Part shown: positions 1 to 7,637 of the stretch, in pieces
Layout: every line of letters starts with the position of its first letter
How positions within the stretch are numbered: position 1 is the stretch's first letter
Source: Phyllobacterium myrsinacearum
Lineage (GTDB): Bacteria; Pseudomonadota; Alphaproteobacteria; Rhizobiales; Rhizobiaceae
DNA: 64,000 bases
NCBI RefSeq assembly: GCF_014138285.1
Contig: NZ_JACGXN010000008.1
Coordinates: forward strand, 161,714-225,713
Reading direction: 5' to 3'
Program-made: the position numbers and the translations under genes
The notes under the pieces: model-generated
The model's database searches: none
What the model saw: the letters and a program-made list of their open reading frames with translations, nothing else
Told to the model about the DNA's origin: nothing

Positions 1-298
1 CATTCTTTGTGTAAAGCGAGCCTTCACCATAGGTGAGTCCGCCAATAATGGCGCCCGACCCCTCTTCACCGAGGATATAACCGTTCGGCAAACCATAGCT
101 CTGGAAGATTTTCTCGACTGCCGATGCCAAACCGCCGGAAGTCGATCCAAAGAACCTCTGCCCCGAATTGACGATCTCGTCCATCGTGAACTGGTCCTGA
201 GCAGCACTTGCCATACGCGGTTGCGCGACAACGAGTGACACCATCGTCAGGATCAGGAGAAAAAAACGGTTCATAGACAAGAATAGAGACGCCATCAT
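1..298 (-). CDS. eipA: EipA-family envelope integrity protein (DUF1134), 5' part only
   Basis: Reading leftward from an ATG at 298-296 (other in-frame ATGs at 295 and 274), the frame stays open to the window edge, giving about 99 residues. It opens with a hydrophobic signal segment ending near SAA-QDQ, then TMDEIVNSGQRFFGSTSGG, the start of the DUF1134 fold. In Brucella abortus this family is EipA, a periplasmic protein needed for envelope stress resistance, and its gene lies beside chpT and ctrA, as here. The gene is divergent from chpT across 320 bp. The C-terminal half lies outside the window. The family call is firm; the exact start is not, because three ATGs compete. Confidence 0.8.
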   Translation of the reverse strand, partial: MMASLFLSMNRFFLLILTMVSLVVAQPRMASAAQDQFTMDEIVNSGQRFFGSTSGGLASAVEKIFQSYGLPNGYILGEEGSGAIIGGLTYGEGSLYTKN

Positions 299-618
299 AA
301 TTCCTTTTGGCTGTTCGCTTCTTTGTCTGACGCCAGTTGCGAATCTTGTGTTCGCTTTACAATTGAAGCACCATTTAAAGGTCTAAACCTTGTATAAAAG
401 TTTATGAATCGATCTTGGCATTTCAATGACTTGCCAAGGACGAGAAAAAGATAGCGATTTCAGCAGCTAGCGAGCATTTTCGACGTCGTTCTTGCCCATG
501 CGGACTGAGCTATGTATCCAAATGCAGCAACAGTCAGAGTGATTCGGCATGAACATCTGATTCGGCTCAACCTCAATATGCAGACCCCAACCGCCAGCAA
601 TCTTCAGGAGACTCTCTT
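299..618. promoter_or_regulatory. Divergent eipA/chpT intergenic region with four GANTC sites
   Basis: These 320 bp have no credible gene and must hold the eipA and chpT promoters. GANTC, the CcrM adenine-methylation target of alphaproteobacteria, occurs at 341-345, 406-410, 541-545 and 559-563, about three times the chance rate. A half-match to the CtrA box (TTAA-N7-AACC) lies near 375-389. A Shine-Dalgarno AGGAG at 607-611 precedes the chpT ATG. Control by methylation state or CtrA is inference. Confidence 0.45.
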
Positions 619-1248
619 ATGACATTGCCCGTCATTCTTTCGGCAACGGACCTCGGAGCCCTGCTGAGCAGCCGTATCTGCCACGACATCATCTCGCCGG
701 TGGGTGCGATCAACAACGGCCTGGAACTGCTCGAAGAGGGCGGCGCCGACGAAGATGCGATGAACCTCATCAAGTCGAGTGCCCGCAGCGCGTCTGCCCG
801 GCTCCAGTTTGCCCGCATTGCTTTTGGTGCAGCCGGTTCCGCCGGCGTGCAGATCGACACGGGCGACGCGCAGAATGTCGCCAATGAATATATGAAGGGC
901 GAGAAAGCCGAATTCACCTGGACGGGCAACCGCGTGCTGCTGCCTAAGAACAAGGTCAAGCTGCTGCTCAATCTCGTGCTGATCGGCAATGCGGCCCTGC
1001 CGCGCGGCGGCACATTGAACGTCGCCCTCGAGACCCCGGAAACCGAACCGCGTTTTGTTTTGACATCCCGCGGTCCGATGTTGCGCGTTCCGCCAAAGTT
1101 CCTCGAACTGCACAGCGGCAAGACTCCGGAAGAGCCAATCGACGCCCATGCGGTGCAGCCTTACTACACATTGCTTCTGGCGCAGGAAGCCGGCATGACG
1201 ATCTCCATTCATGCCACGCCGGAAGAAATCGTGTTTGCGGCCGCCTGA
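619..1248 (+). CDS. chpT: ChpT histidine phosphotransferase
   Basis: A 209-residue protein matching the alphaproteobacterial ChpT/DUF2328 family. ChpT relays phosphate from the hybrid kinase CckA to the cell-cycle regulators CtrA and CpdR. The N-terminal dimerisation helix carries SSRICHDIISPVGAINNG, in which His22 is the expected phospho-accepting residue, followed by a degenerate ATPase-like domain without nucleotide-binding motifs. AGGAG eight bases upstream supports the ATG at 619. The reading frames overlapping this stretch on the other strand are mirrors of it. Its substrate CtrA is encoded about 3.6 kb downstream on the opposite strand. Confidence 0.93.
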   Translation: MTLPVILSATDLGALLSSRICHDIISPVGAINNGLELLEEGGADEDAMNLIKSSARSASARLQFARIAFGAAGSAGVQIDTGDAQNVANEYMKGEKAEFTWTGNRVLLPKNKVKLLLNLVLIGNAALPRGGTLNVALETPETEPRFVLTSRGPMLRVPPKFLELHSGKTPEEPIDAHAVQPYYTLLLAQEAGMTISIHATPEEIVFAAA

Positions 1249-1375
1249 TCAGGCCGCAATAGGCAAAAATTGCTCTAAAATTTACCATCCGCCTTGGGCA
1301 TTTCTTCATGGAATGCCTGATACCCTTCTCCCCGGCGCGGCTGCAATCCTGCAGCAATTCCGGGGGGAGTTGGCA

Positions 1376-1753
1376 TTGTTACGTTGCATGGTAGTTGACG
1401 GGGCACCGGTCGTTCGAAAAGTTGCAACGCGGCTGCTCGCCAGCGACAATGTTGTCGTTACGACTGCCGACACCGGCTTCCAGACGGTTTCCGCCTGCAG
1501 CGTGGAAATGCCTGACATCATTATTCTGGATTGTGCCCTGCCGGATATGCCGTCCGTCGATATTATCACCCAGATTCGCGCCCTTCCCGGCGGCGCCGCA
1601 GCCAAGGTTTATCTCTGCCTCGCGGAAATTGATGTCACGAAGATCATGCGGGCAAAAAGGGCGGGCGCAGCCGGTTATCTCCTCAAGCCGTTCAACCGTG
1701 AATCGATTTCGGGAATCCTGCCTTCACCTACTCTGGCGAACGGGACGCTCTGA
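1376..1753 (+). CDS. Atypical single-domain receiver protein downstream of chpT
   Basis: About 125 residues forming one receiver (REC) domain with no output domain. The phospho-acceptor is Asp52 (IIILDCALPDMPS) and the conserved lysine is Lys104 (YLLKPFN). It departs from canonical receivers in two places: the paired acidic residues after strand 1 are reduced to Asp8-Gly9 (MVVDGAP), and the switch Thr/Ser after strand 4 is Leu82 (VYLCLAE). I chose the TTG at 1376 because GGAG lies six bases before it and the protein then begins directly at strand 1; an ATG at 1313 would add 21 residues without a clear ribosome site. It follows chpT by 127 bp, suggesting a phosphorelay role, but no specific partner is known. 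Confidence 0.72.
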   Translation: MLRCMVVDGAPVVRKVATRLLASDNVVVTTADTGFQTVSACSVEMPDIIILDCALPDMPSVDIITQIRALPGGAAAKVYLCLAEIDVTKIMRAKRAGAAGYLLKPFNRESISGILPSPTLANGTL

Positions 1754-2606
1754 TCGGGCATTCCCTGCCGATGATATCGGCAAGAAACGTCATGACTGTC
1801 CGCATCGCAGGTGAACGGCTGACATCCGGATAGGCCGTCAGCCACAGATCACGGACCGGTGGCGGCTTATCCACCGGCAGCCTCACCAGCATGGAGTCGC
1901 CATCCCCCATGAAACAGGGAAGCACCGCTGCTCCCAGACCAGCGCGCGCTGCCTCTTGCTGGCCAAACAGGTCGCTGGCCTGAAAGATGATGGGGCGGCC
2001 TGCAAGGATCGAACGCAACCAGACCTGCTGGGCCAGATGATCCAGCGTCGCATCATAGGCGATGAAGGCCAAAGCGGCCGGCGGACGCTCCGCCTGTTCG
2101 CGCGTGGCATAAAGAGCGAAGCGCATGGCGCCGATCCGCCGGATCAGCAAATCCTTCTCCGTCGGCCTTATCATGCGGACGGCCAGATCAGCTTCGCTGC
2201 GGTCGAGCGCCGCATTCTGCGCCGCACCGGCCAGTGCCAGCATTATGTCAGGATGCTCGCGGTGAAATTCCACCACGTGCGGCGCAATGAGCCTTGCCGC
2301 GACCGCAGGTGGCGCGCTGATCCGCACCGTAGCCGTCGCCGAGACAACCAGACCGCGTGCGCGCCGCTCGACGGATTGCGACAGGCTCGTCATCTCCGCA
2401 ACGAGTTCTGCAATGGCTGTTCCTTCCGCAGTCAGCGGCGAACGGCGCGGCAAACGGTCAACGAGATGCAAGGACAGGGATTGCTCCAGCGATGCCACGC
2501 GGCGCCCGACCGTTGCGTGATCAACACCAAGCTCACGGGCAGCTGCAGACAACGAGCCGGTCCGTGCCAGGACAGAAAAGTAATGCAAATCCTGCCAATC
2601 GATCAT
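1728..2606 (-). CDS. LysR-family transcriptional regulator
   Basis: A 292-residue LysR-type regulator. The N-terminal winged helix-turn-helix (MIDWQDLHYFSVLARTGS, then AAARELGVDHATVGRRVASLE) is followed by a substrate-binding domain from about residue 90. The start at 2606 is chosen because MIDWQDL is the usual first strand of the HTH; the open frame upstream of it is not LysR-like. The gene is divergent from the quinone oxidoreductase gene at 2698 across 91 bp, the standard arrangement for a LysR regulator and its target. Its 3' end overlaps the receiver gene by 26 bp tail to tail. The effector is unknown. Confidence 0.88.
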   Translation of the reverse strand: MIDWQDLHYFSVLARTGSLSAAARELGVDHATVGRRVASLEQSLSLHLVDRLPRRSPLTAEGTAIAELVAEMTSLSQSVERRARGLVVSATATVRISAPPAVAARLIAPHVVEFHREHPDIMLALAGAAQNAALDRSEADLAVRMIRPTEKDLLIRRIGAMRFALYATREQAERPPAALAFIAYDATLDHLAQQVWLRSILAGRPIIFQASDLFGQQEAARAGLGAAVLPCFMGDGDSMLVRLPVDKPPPVRDLWLTAYPDVSRSPAMRTVMTFLADIIGRECPIRASRSPE

Positions 2607-2697
2607 TTGTGAATTATTGCACAGAAGAAGCGATAAAACACGGAATTTCCTCACAGAGTGTTCCGTGTTCCAATGCTCCTGTCCAAAGGAGAAGATC

Positions 2698-3663
2698 ATG
2701 TCGTTGATTGTGGAAATGACCGGCCATGGCGGCCCCGAAGTGTTGCAGCCAAGGGATGTCAGTGTGGCGGAACCGGGACCAGATGAGGTGCGCATCCGCC
2801 AAACGGCGATTGGCGTCAATTTTGTCGATATCTATTATCGAAACGGACTTTATTTGCCGCCAACCCTGCCAGCCGTGCTCGGGTTCGAAGGCGCTGGCAA
2901 GGTCGAAGCTGTCGGAACCAATGTTCCCCATCTGCAACCCGGAGATCGCGTCGGCTATGCCGGCATGCCACTGGGCGGCTATGCGGAAGTGCGGCTGATT
3001 CCGCAATCACGCCTGATCAAGTTGCCGGACACAGTTTCGGATCGCGTCGCCGCAAGCACGCTGCTGCGGGGCCTGACCGCTTACATGCTTCTGCACGAGG
3101 TACGCGCGATAAAGCGGGATGAGTGGATCCTCATGCACGCGGCCGCAGGTGGTGTCGGCCAGCTACTTATCCGCTGGGCCAAGCGTCTTGGTGCCCGCGT
3201 CATCGGCACGGTGGGCTCGGAAAGCAAGATTGCCCAGGCAAAGGCGACCGGGGCAGACGAGGTGTTGCTGTATAAATCGCCGGGATGGATCGACAGGGCA
3301 CGCGACATCGCCGACGGAAAGGGTGTTCACCTCGCCATAGACGGTATCGGCGGCTCCCTCTTCATGGAAACATTGAAGACACTGCGCCCCTTTGGAACTC
3401 TCGGCTCCATCGGACAACCGGCGGGGCCGGTTCCCCCGATACGAATCGAAGATTTGGGCAATATTGCCGTCATGCGTCCCAGCGTCATCGCCTCCGTCAA
3501 CAATCCGGATTTCTACGAACGCGGTTCAAAAGCCCTTCTTGCTGTCTTGCAGGATGGCCTCGAGAGCCCAATCGGGGCTGAATACCAATTGCATGATGCA
3601 GCCAGGGCACAAGCAGATCTTGAAGCCGGCAAGACAACGGGAAGTGTCATTCTGACCACGTGA
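2698..3663 (+). CDS. NADPH:quinone oxidoreductase (zinc-independent MDR family)
   Basis: A 321-residue medium-chain dehydrogenase/reductase of the quinone oxidoreductase (QOR/zeta-crystallin) type, expected to reduce quinones or enone electrophiles with NADPH. The Rossmann glycine motif AAAGGVGQLLIRWAKRLGA is present, as are the QOR-typical VNFVDIYYRNGLY near the N terminus and GQPAGPVPP near the C terminus. No catalytic or structural zinc ligands are seen. AAGGAGA precedes the ATG at 2698. Divergence from a LysR gene suggests induction by an electrophile or aromatic compound, which is inference. Confidence 0.9.
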   Translation: MSLIVEMTGHGGPEVLQPRDVSVAEPGPDEVRIRQTAIGVNFVDIYYRNGLYLPPTLPAVLGFEGAGKVEAVGTNVPHLQPGDRVGYAGMPLGGYAEVRLIPQSRLIKLPDTVSDRVAASTLLRGLTAYMLLHEVRAIKRDEWILMHAAAGGVGQLLIRWAKRLGARVIGTVGSESKIAQAKATGADEVLLYKSPGWIDRARDIADGKGVHLAIDGIGGSLFMETLKTLRPFGTLGSIGQPAGPVPPIRIEDLGNIAVMRPSVIASVNNPDFYERGSKALLAVLQDGLESPIGAEYQLHDAARAQADLEAGKTTGSVILTT

Positions 3664-3740
3664 CTCACGCCTGTTGCCGCCCCGCCGCGTCATCGCTAGG
3701 CTCGCATGATAGGAACGAGCAAATCCGAAAGCACAAGAAG

Positions 3741-4103
3741 ATGGCGATAACCGGCATTAATCACATACAACTGGCCATGCCGCAGGGCAAAGAACAGGCG
3801 GCCCGGGAATTCTATCACGGGCTTCTGGGCATTCCCGAGGTCCAGAAGCCCGAACAGCTTGCCGCACGCGGTGGATGCTGGTTCCAAATCGGCAACGTGC
3901 GGATTCATCTTGGCGTCGAGCAGAACTTCCTGCCTGCAAAAAAGGCACATCCGGCTTTGCTTACGGACGATCTTTCGGCGCTCACACGCGCATTGGAAGC
4001 GGCAGGTTATGCCATTACCGAGGACCAGCCGCTTGAGAGATACGATCGCCGTTTCGTCAACGACCCTTTCGGCAACCGCATTGAGCTGATGCAGATCAAA
4101 TGA
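3741..4103 (+). CDS. VOC-superfamily (glyoxalase/bleomycin-resistance type) protein
   Basis: About 120 residues with the vicinal-oxygen-chelate fold: GINHIQLAMPQG and FYHGLLGIPE in the first beta-alpha-beta-beta-beta unit and RRFVNDPFGNRIELMQ at the end of the second. His in the first strand and Glu in IELMQ are the usual metal ligands. The ATG at 3741 is chosen because the family begins with this strand; the open frame upstream is not conserved-looking. It follows the quinone oxidoreductase gene by 77 bp and may share its transcript, hinting at electrophile detoxification. Substrate unknown. Confidence 0.8.
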   Translation: MAITGINHIQLAMPQGKEQAAREFYHGLLGIPEVQKPEQLAARGGCWFQIGNVRIHLGVEQNFLPAKKAHPALLTDDLSALTRALEAAGYAITEDQPLERYDRRFVNDPFGNRIELMQIK

Positions 4104-4233
4104 ACGGTCATCGTTGGATTCAGCCCCATACGTCGTAAATTTGTCGGAAAATTCCGGATAATCTTTGCTATCGACCCTGAACGCTTCCACAATGAGGCCG
4201 GTCCCACGCAATCATCAGGATTACCGATTCCCT

Positions 4234-4812
4234 ATGAAACCTCTCTCCATCTCCACATTGACCATTTGCGGCATTGACGAATTGCCGGCCCAGAGCAGCC
4301 GCACTGTTACCCACGTTCTTTCCATTCTCGATCCGAACTGGCCGGAACTCGAAGCCTTTCATGCCTATGGCACCCACCACCGCACGACGTTGAACTTTCA
4401 CGACATTATCGACGCCGATGAAGGCAAGATTCTGCCTCAACCTGATCACGTTTCGGAAATCCTCAAATTCGGCAAAAGCCTTGCCGAATCAAAGGTTGAG
4501 GGCGCCGAGGGCCACCTGCTGATCCATTGCCACATGGGAATATCGCGCTCGACGGCGGCCATGCTCTCATTGCTCGCCCAGACCTATCCGCACGATTCGG
4601 AAGACCGGCTGTTTGAAAGATTGCGACAGATACGCCCGCAAGCCTGGCCGAATTCTCTGATGATCCAGTACGCCGATGATCTTCTCGGCCGCAAGGGCAA
4701 GCTGGTCGATGAACTCCGCCGTCATTATACTTGGCAGATCAAGCGCGAGCCGAATTATCTCGAGTGGATGGCCCGCATTGGCCGCAGCCGCGAGATTGAA
4801 ATGGCCATCTGA
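4234..4812 (+). CDS. Cys-based protein tyrosine/dual-specificity phosphatase-like protein
   Basis: About 192 residues containing the C-x5-R signature HCHMGISRS, with Cys99 as nucleophile and Arg105 in the P-loop, preceded by the typical HLLI strand. An Asp-rich stretch (HDIIDADEGK, about 56-65) could supply the general acid. It resembles small cytosolic phosphatases annotated as tyrosine phosphatases in Rhizobiales. The ATG at 4234 is the probable start, though its ribosome site (AGGA at 4217) is far upstream. A bidirectional terminator follows. Whether it acts on proteins or small molecules cannot be told. Confidence 0.8.
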   Translation: MKPLSISTLTICGIDELPAQSSRTVTHVLSILDPNWPELEAFHAYGTHHRTTLNFHDIIDADEGKILPQPDHVSEILKFGKSLAESKVEGAEGHLLIHCHMGISRSTAAMLSLLAQTYPHDSEDRLFERLRQIRPQAWPNSLMIQYADDLLGRKGKLVDELRRHYTWQIKREPNYLEWMARIGRSREIEMAI

Positions 4813-4837
4813 TTCACGTTGAATCTGGCCTGAATAC

Positions 4838-4866
4838 AAAAGGCTCCGTCAATGGCGGAGCCTTTG
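4838..4866. terminator. Bidirectional rho-independent terminator between phosphatase gene and ctrA
   Basis: A perfect 10-bp stem, AAAGGCTCCG at 4839-4848 pairing with CGGAGCCTTT at 4856-4865, around a 7-base loop. It sits between the convergent phosphatase and ctrA genes. A T-rich run follows the stem on both strands (TTTGTTTG rightward, TTTTGTATTC leftward). Confidence 0.82.
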
Positions 4867-4889
4867 TTTGACTGACCTGTTATAGGAGA

Positions 4890-5591
4890 TCAGGCGATTT
4901 CGCGCATATCCTGAGCATCTGGCTCGCGCAGTACATAACCACGGCCCCAGACGGTCTCAATGTAGTTGATACCACCGGAAGCACTGTCGAGCTTCTTGCG
5001 CAGCTTGCAGATAAAAACGTCAATGATCTTAAGTTCAGGCTCATCCATACCGCCATAAAGGTGGTTCAGGAACATTTCCTTGGTGAGCGTCGTACCCTTG
5101 CGGAGCGAAAGCAGCTCCAGCATCTGGTATTCCTTGCCCGTCAGGTGAACGCGCTGACCGGTGACTTCGACTGTCTTGGCATCAAGATTGACGATCAGGT
5201 CGCCAGTCGTGATGACCGACTGGGCGTGGCCCTTCGAACGGCGAACGATCGCATGGATGCGGGCGACCAGTTCATCCTTGTGGAAAGGCTTGGTCATATA
5301 GTCGTCTGCGCCGAAACCAAGGCCGCGCACCTTGTCCTCGATACCGGCCATGCCGGAGAGGATCAGGATGGGCGTCTTTACCTTGGAGAGACGCAGGGTC
5401 CTCAGGACTTCATAACCGGACATATCCGGCAGGTTGAGGTCGAGGAGGATGATATCATAGTCGTAGAGCTTGCCGAGATCGACACCCTCTTCGCCCAGAT
5501 CCGTCGTATAAACATTGAAGCTTTCCGACTTGAGCATCAACTCGATGCTCTGGGCCGTCGCACTATCGTCTTCGATTAAAAGAACCCGCAT
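4890..5591 (-). CDS. ctrA: Cell-cycle master response regulator CtrA
   Basis: A 233-residue OmpR-type response regulator that is near-certain CtrA. The receiver has the acidic pair in LLIEDD, phospho-acceptor Asp51 in [13 protein letters not shown], switch residue in ILILSG and Lys in [10 protein letters not shown]. The winged-helix output domain has [19 protein letters not shown] and [12 protein letters not shown], characteristic of CtrA. In this order CtrA activates flagellar, pilus, cell-division and envelope genes and is phosphorylated through CckA-ChpT. The ATG at 5591 follows GGGGAA. Its upstream region carries a GANTC cluster and a TTAACCAT box, as expected for a methylation-sensitive, autoregulated promoter. 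Confidence 0.97.
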   Translation of the reverse strand: MRVLLIEDDSATAQSIELMLKSESFNVYTTDLGEEGVDLGKLYDYDIILLDLNLPDMSGYEVLRTLRLSKVKTPILILSGMAGIEDKVRGLGFGADDYMTKPFHKDELVARIHAIVRRSKGHAQSVITTGDLIVNLDAKTVEVTGQRVHLTGKEYQMLELLSLRKGTTLTKEMFLNHLYGGMDEPELKIIDVFICKLRKKLDSASGGINYIETVWGRGYVLREPDAQDMREIA

Positions 5592-6045
5592 ATCATTCCC
5601 CTTTTCCCGCCGCTGAAATGGGTTGCCGTGCAATCCCGAAGTCAGGTCGCGAAACAAGCCGTTTCCATAACGTTAAGATTGCCACCGAATGGTTAACAAA
5701 ATCTAATTCAGCTTTGCAAGTGTCTTTGACTCATAAGTTAAAAATCGCAGACACCGCATTGATTCATAAGGTGAGTCACCCAGTCAAAAACCATCAGCCA
5801 AAGCTTCAGGTTCTGCGCCTAAGCGATTCATTCGACTCAATAAATTTTTAGCCAGACACAACTGACTTCGGTTTACCGAGCTTTAAGTCTTAAGGCGTAT
5901 GATTAATGCTGAACGTAAAGGAAAGGTTACCAGACGCGGCAACCTTTAAGTTTTTGTTTCATTTTTCCGAAGTGATTCGGGTGAAACGCCAGCCGGATGA
6001 CTCCAGTTCGAGGGTCTGTGTACCGGCTTTGTGGGGGTACAGAGT
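5592..6045. promoter_or_regulatory. ctrA/fliJ divergent control region with dense GANTC sites
   Basis: This 454-bp AT-rich region between ctrA and fliJ has no gene. GANTC occurs at 5728-5732, 5761-5765, 5773-5777, 5825-5829, 5834-5838, 5974-5978 and 5999-6003; five of these fall within 111 bp, where chance predicts fewer than one. TTAACCAT, the alphaproteobacterial CtrA half-box, is on the minus strand at 5696-5689, with further TTAA tetramers at 5673, 5738, 5883, 5890 and 5903. This fits a ctrA promoter governed by CcrM methylation and CtrA feedback, as known in Caulobacter; for this organism it is inference. Confidence 0.7.
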
Positions 6046-6432
6046 ATGAAGTCGCATGAAGGTTTGGTTCGATTGAAGCTGTTTCAGGTCAAGGAAAAGC
6101 GCCGTCAACTCGGTCAGCTTGATCTTATGATGGGTGAATTCGAACGCATGGCTGCCGAATTGGACGCGCAGATTATGTCCGAGGAAAAAAAGGCGGGCAT
6201 TACCGACACGTCGCATTTTGCCTACCCGACATTCGCCAAGGCTGCCCGCCAGCGTCGTGACAATCTCTTTGATTCGATCCGTGATCTGAAGACTCAGAAA
6301 GACGATGCCGAGGCGGCACTAACCGAATCAGAAGCTGAACTGGCCAAGGCCGAGGCGCTGGAACAGCGCGACGGCAAGGTTCGTGATCTGGACGAAATGC
6401 CTGTCACTGACAAACGCGCCATGATTGGCTGA
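6046..6432 (+). CDS. fliJ: FliJ-like flagellar export chaperone
   Basis: A 128-residue, almost entirely charged alpha-helical protein predicted to form a two-helix coiled coil (LKLFQVKEKRRQLGQLDLMM; a second helix around 60-105). Length and composition match the alphaproteobacterial FliJ family, the soluble stalk of the flagellar type III export ATPase complex. GGGGG eleven bases upstream supports the ATG at 6046 rather than the one at 6031. It is divergent from ctrA, which controls flagellar genes in this group, although no other flagellar gene lies nearby. Confidence is moderate because helical proteins of this kind are hard to tell apart by eye. Confidence 0.7.
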   Translation: MKSHEGLVRLKLFQVKEKRRQLGQLDLMMGEFERMAAELDAQIMSEEKKAGITDTSHFAYPTFAKAARQRRDNLFDSIRDLKTQKDDAEAALTESEAELAKAEALEQRDGKVRDLDEMPVTDKRAMIG

Positions 6433-6458
6433 TCGAGAACGAAAGCCGGATTCACGGT

Positions 6459-6755
6459 CTAGTTCTGCTGCACCACATCGGCCCAATCCTGATGTCGAAG
6501 GGATTGGGCGCGCATGAACGGGCATAGGGGAATGATCTTCCATCCCCCTGCCCTTGCGTCTTCTACCGCATGCAGCGCCAGCGCCTGCCCCACACCCCGG
6601 CCGCGCAATGCGTCGGGCACACCTGTGTGATCAACGATAACGAGTTCGGGATTCACCCGGGAAAACGTCATTTCCGCCTCATGTCCCGAGACGACGGCCA
6701 CATAGCGTCCGCCCGTTGCGGTTTCTTCCTTGGTGATAGTGATATCGCTCGTCAT
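6459..6755 (-). CDS. Small GNAT-type N-acetyltransferase (YjdJ/NATD1-like)
   Basis: A 98-residue minimal acetyltransferase with the acetyl-CoA-binding loop VPDALRGRGVGQALALHAVEDAR (R-G-x-G-x-G/A pattern), then IIPLCPFMRAQSLRHQDWADVV, the ending typical of the Gcn5-related CG subfamily. The start at 6755 gives the usual family length. It is divergent from the PqiA-domain gene. Substrate unknown; members of this family are generally uncharacterised. Confidence 0.82.
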   Translation of the reverse strand: MTSDITITKEETATGGRYVAVVSGHEAEMTFSRVNPELVIVDHTGVPDALRGRGVGQALALHAVEDARAGGWKIIPLCPFMRAQSLRHQDWADVVQQN

Positions 6756-6835
6756 TGATCTTCTCCTTGACGTCCAAAGTGCCTTGCAGTCATTCATCAT
6801 CTGTTAGATCAGGTTTTGAGGTGTGGCGGAACATC

Positions 6836-7306
6836 ATGGCATTCAAGAGAATTCTGATTCCCATCATTCTTTTTGTTGCAACTTTCTCACTCGCATTGGG
6901 TCTCACCATGCCGCTGATGAATGTCAGCAAGCTCTATTTCTTTGATGCGAATCCGTCACTGGTTGGTCTGATTGCAGCCCTATGGTCAGGCGGCGACCGG
7001 TTGCTCGCGGTGATCGTCACGCTTTTTTCGGTGATTCTGCCGATTGGCAAGCTCGCGGTCGCGCAGCTGGCCGCAGCACACGAACCGATCGCCGCCCATG
7101 TGCTGCATCGCTGGATCGGCATCCTGTCGAAATGGTCCATGCTGGATGTATTGCTGGTTGCGCTGGTTATTTTTGCCGCCAAGACCAGCGGACTGGCCAC
7201 GGCAATTGCCCAGCCGGGCCTGTGGTTTTTTGCGGCATCGGCGATTCTCTCGGCTGTCGCCACGCATTTCATCGTGCAGCAGGAAAAAGCAGACGCCCGG
7301 CCTTAA
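6836..7306 (+). CDS. PqiA-domain (paraquat-inducible protein A) inner-membrane protein
   Basis: About 156 residues with four predicted membrane segments (about 5-25, 40-65, 95-118 and 123-143). The signature SKLYFFDANPSLVGLI follows the first helix and LLAVIVTLFSVILPIGKL lies in the second. This equals one half of E. coli PqiA, a partner of MCE-type lipid transporters, and lacks the cysteine-rich motif of the full protein. No pqiB-like gene is adjacent. Standalone single-domain forms are common in Rhizobiales; function unknown. Confidence 0.75.
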   Translation: MAFKRILIPIILFVATFSLALGLTMPLMNVSKLYFFDANPSLVGLIAALWSGGDRLLAVIVTLFSVILPIGKLAVAQLAAAHEPIAAHVLHRWIGILSKWSMLDVLLVALVIFAAKTSGLATAIAQPGLWFFAASAILSAVATHFIVQQEKADARP

Positions 7307-7315
7307 AAAGGAAAA

Positions 7316-7336
7316 GGCCGGTCTCAACGACCAGCC
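7316..7336. terminator. Possible terminator hairpin between PqiA-domain gene and sciP
   Basis: GGCCGGTC (7316-7323) pairs with GACCAGCC (7329-7336) with one mismatch around a 5-base loop, in the 55-bp gap between convergent genes. No clear T-run follows, so termination is only plausible. Confidence 0.4.
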
Positions 7337-7361
7337 TAAGCCAAACTCAGGGCGACATCAT

Positions 7362-7637
7362 CTAATGACGATATTGCTGTATCCGGGTCGTTCTTAGTCC
7401 AGCCAGGCCATGATCGGAGATCGAGGACTGCCAGGACAGGAACTCCTCCACCGTCAATGTATAGCGATGGCAAGCCTCCTCAAGACTAAGAAGACCACCG
7501 CGCACAGCGGCAACCACCTCAGCCTTGCGGCGAATAACCCAACGCCGCGTATTGGCGGGTGGAAGATCGGCGATGGTCAGCGGACTGCCATCCGGGCCGA
7601 TTACGTATTTTACTCTCGGTCGAACAAGATCGGTCAT
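7362..7637 (-). CDS. sciP: CtrA inhibitor SciP (DUF1153)
   Basis: A 91-residue protein of the SciP/DUF1153 family, a small helix-turn-helix protein that binds CtrA and blocks activation of its targets in swarmer-type cells. The conserved run KYVIGPDGSPLTIADLPP, then TRRWVIRRKAEVVAAVRGGL and ACHRYTLTVEEFLSWQ, is diagnostic. The ATG at 7637 gives the family's usual length. Its location 1.8 kb from ctrA in a ctrA-fliJ-sciP neighbourhood adds support. A possible CtrA box (TTAA-N7-CTAA) lies 57 bp upstream. Confidence 0.93.
   Translation of the reverse strand: MTDLVRPRVKYVIGPDGSPLTIADLPPANTRRWVIRRKAEVVAAVRGGLLSLEEACHRYTLTVEEFLSWQSSISDHGLAGLRTTRIQQYRH

Noticed and set aside
1313..1375. Longer N terminus for the receiver protein (ATG at 1313)
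   Set aside because: Adds residues before strand 1 with no ribosome site, while the TTG at 1376 has GGAG at the right distance.
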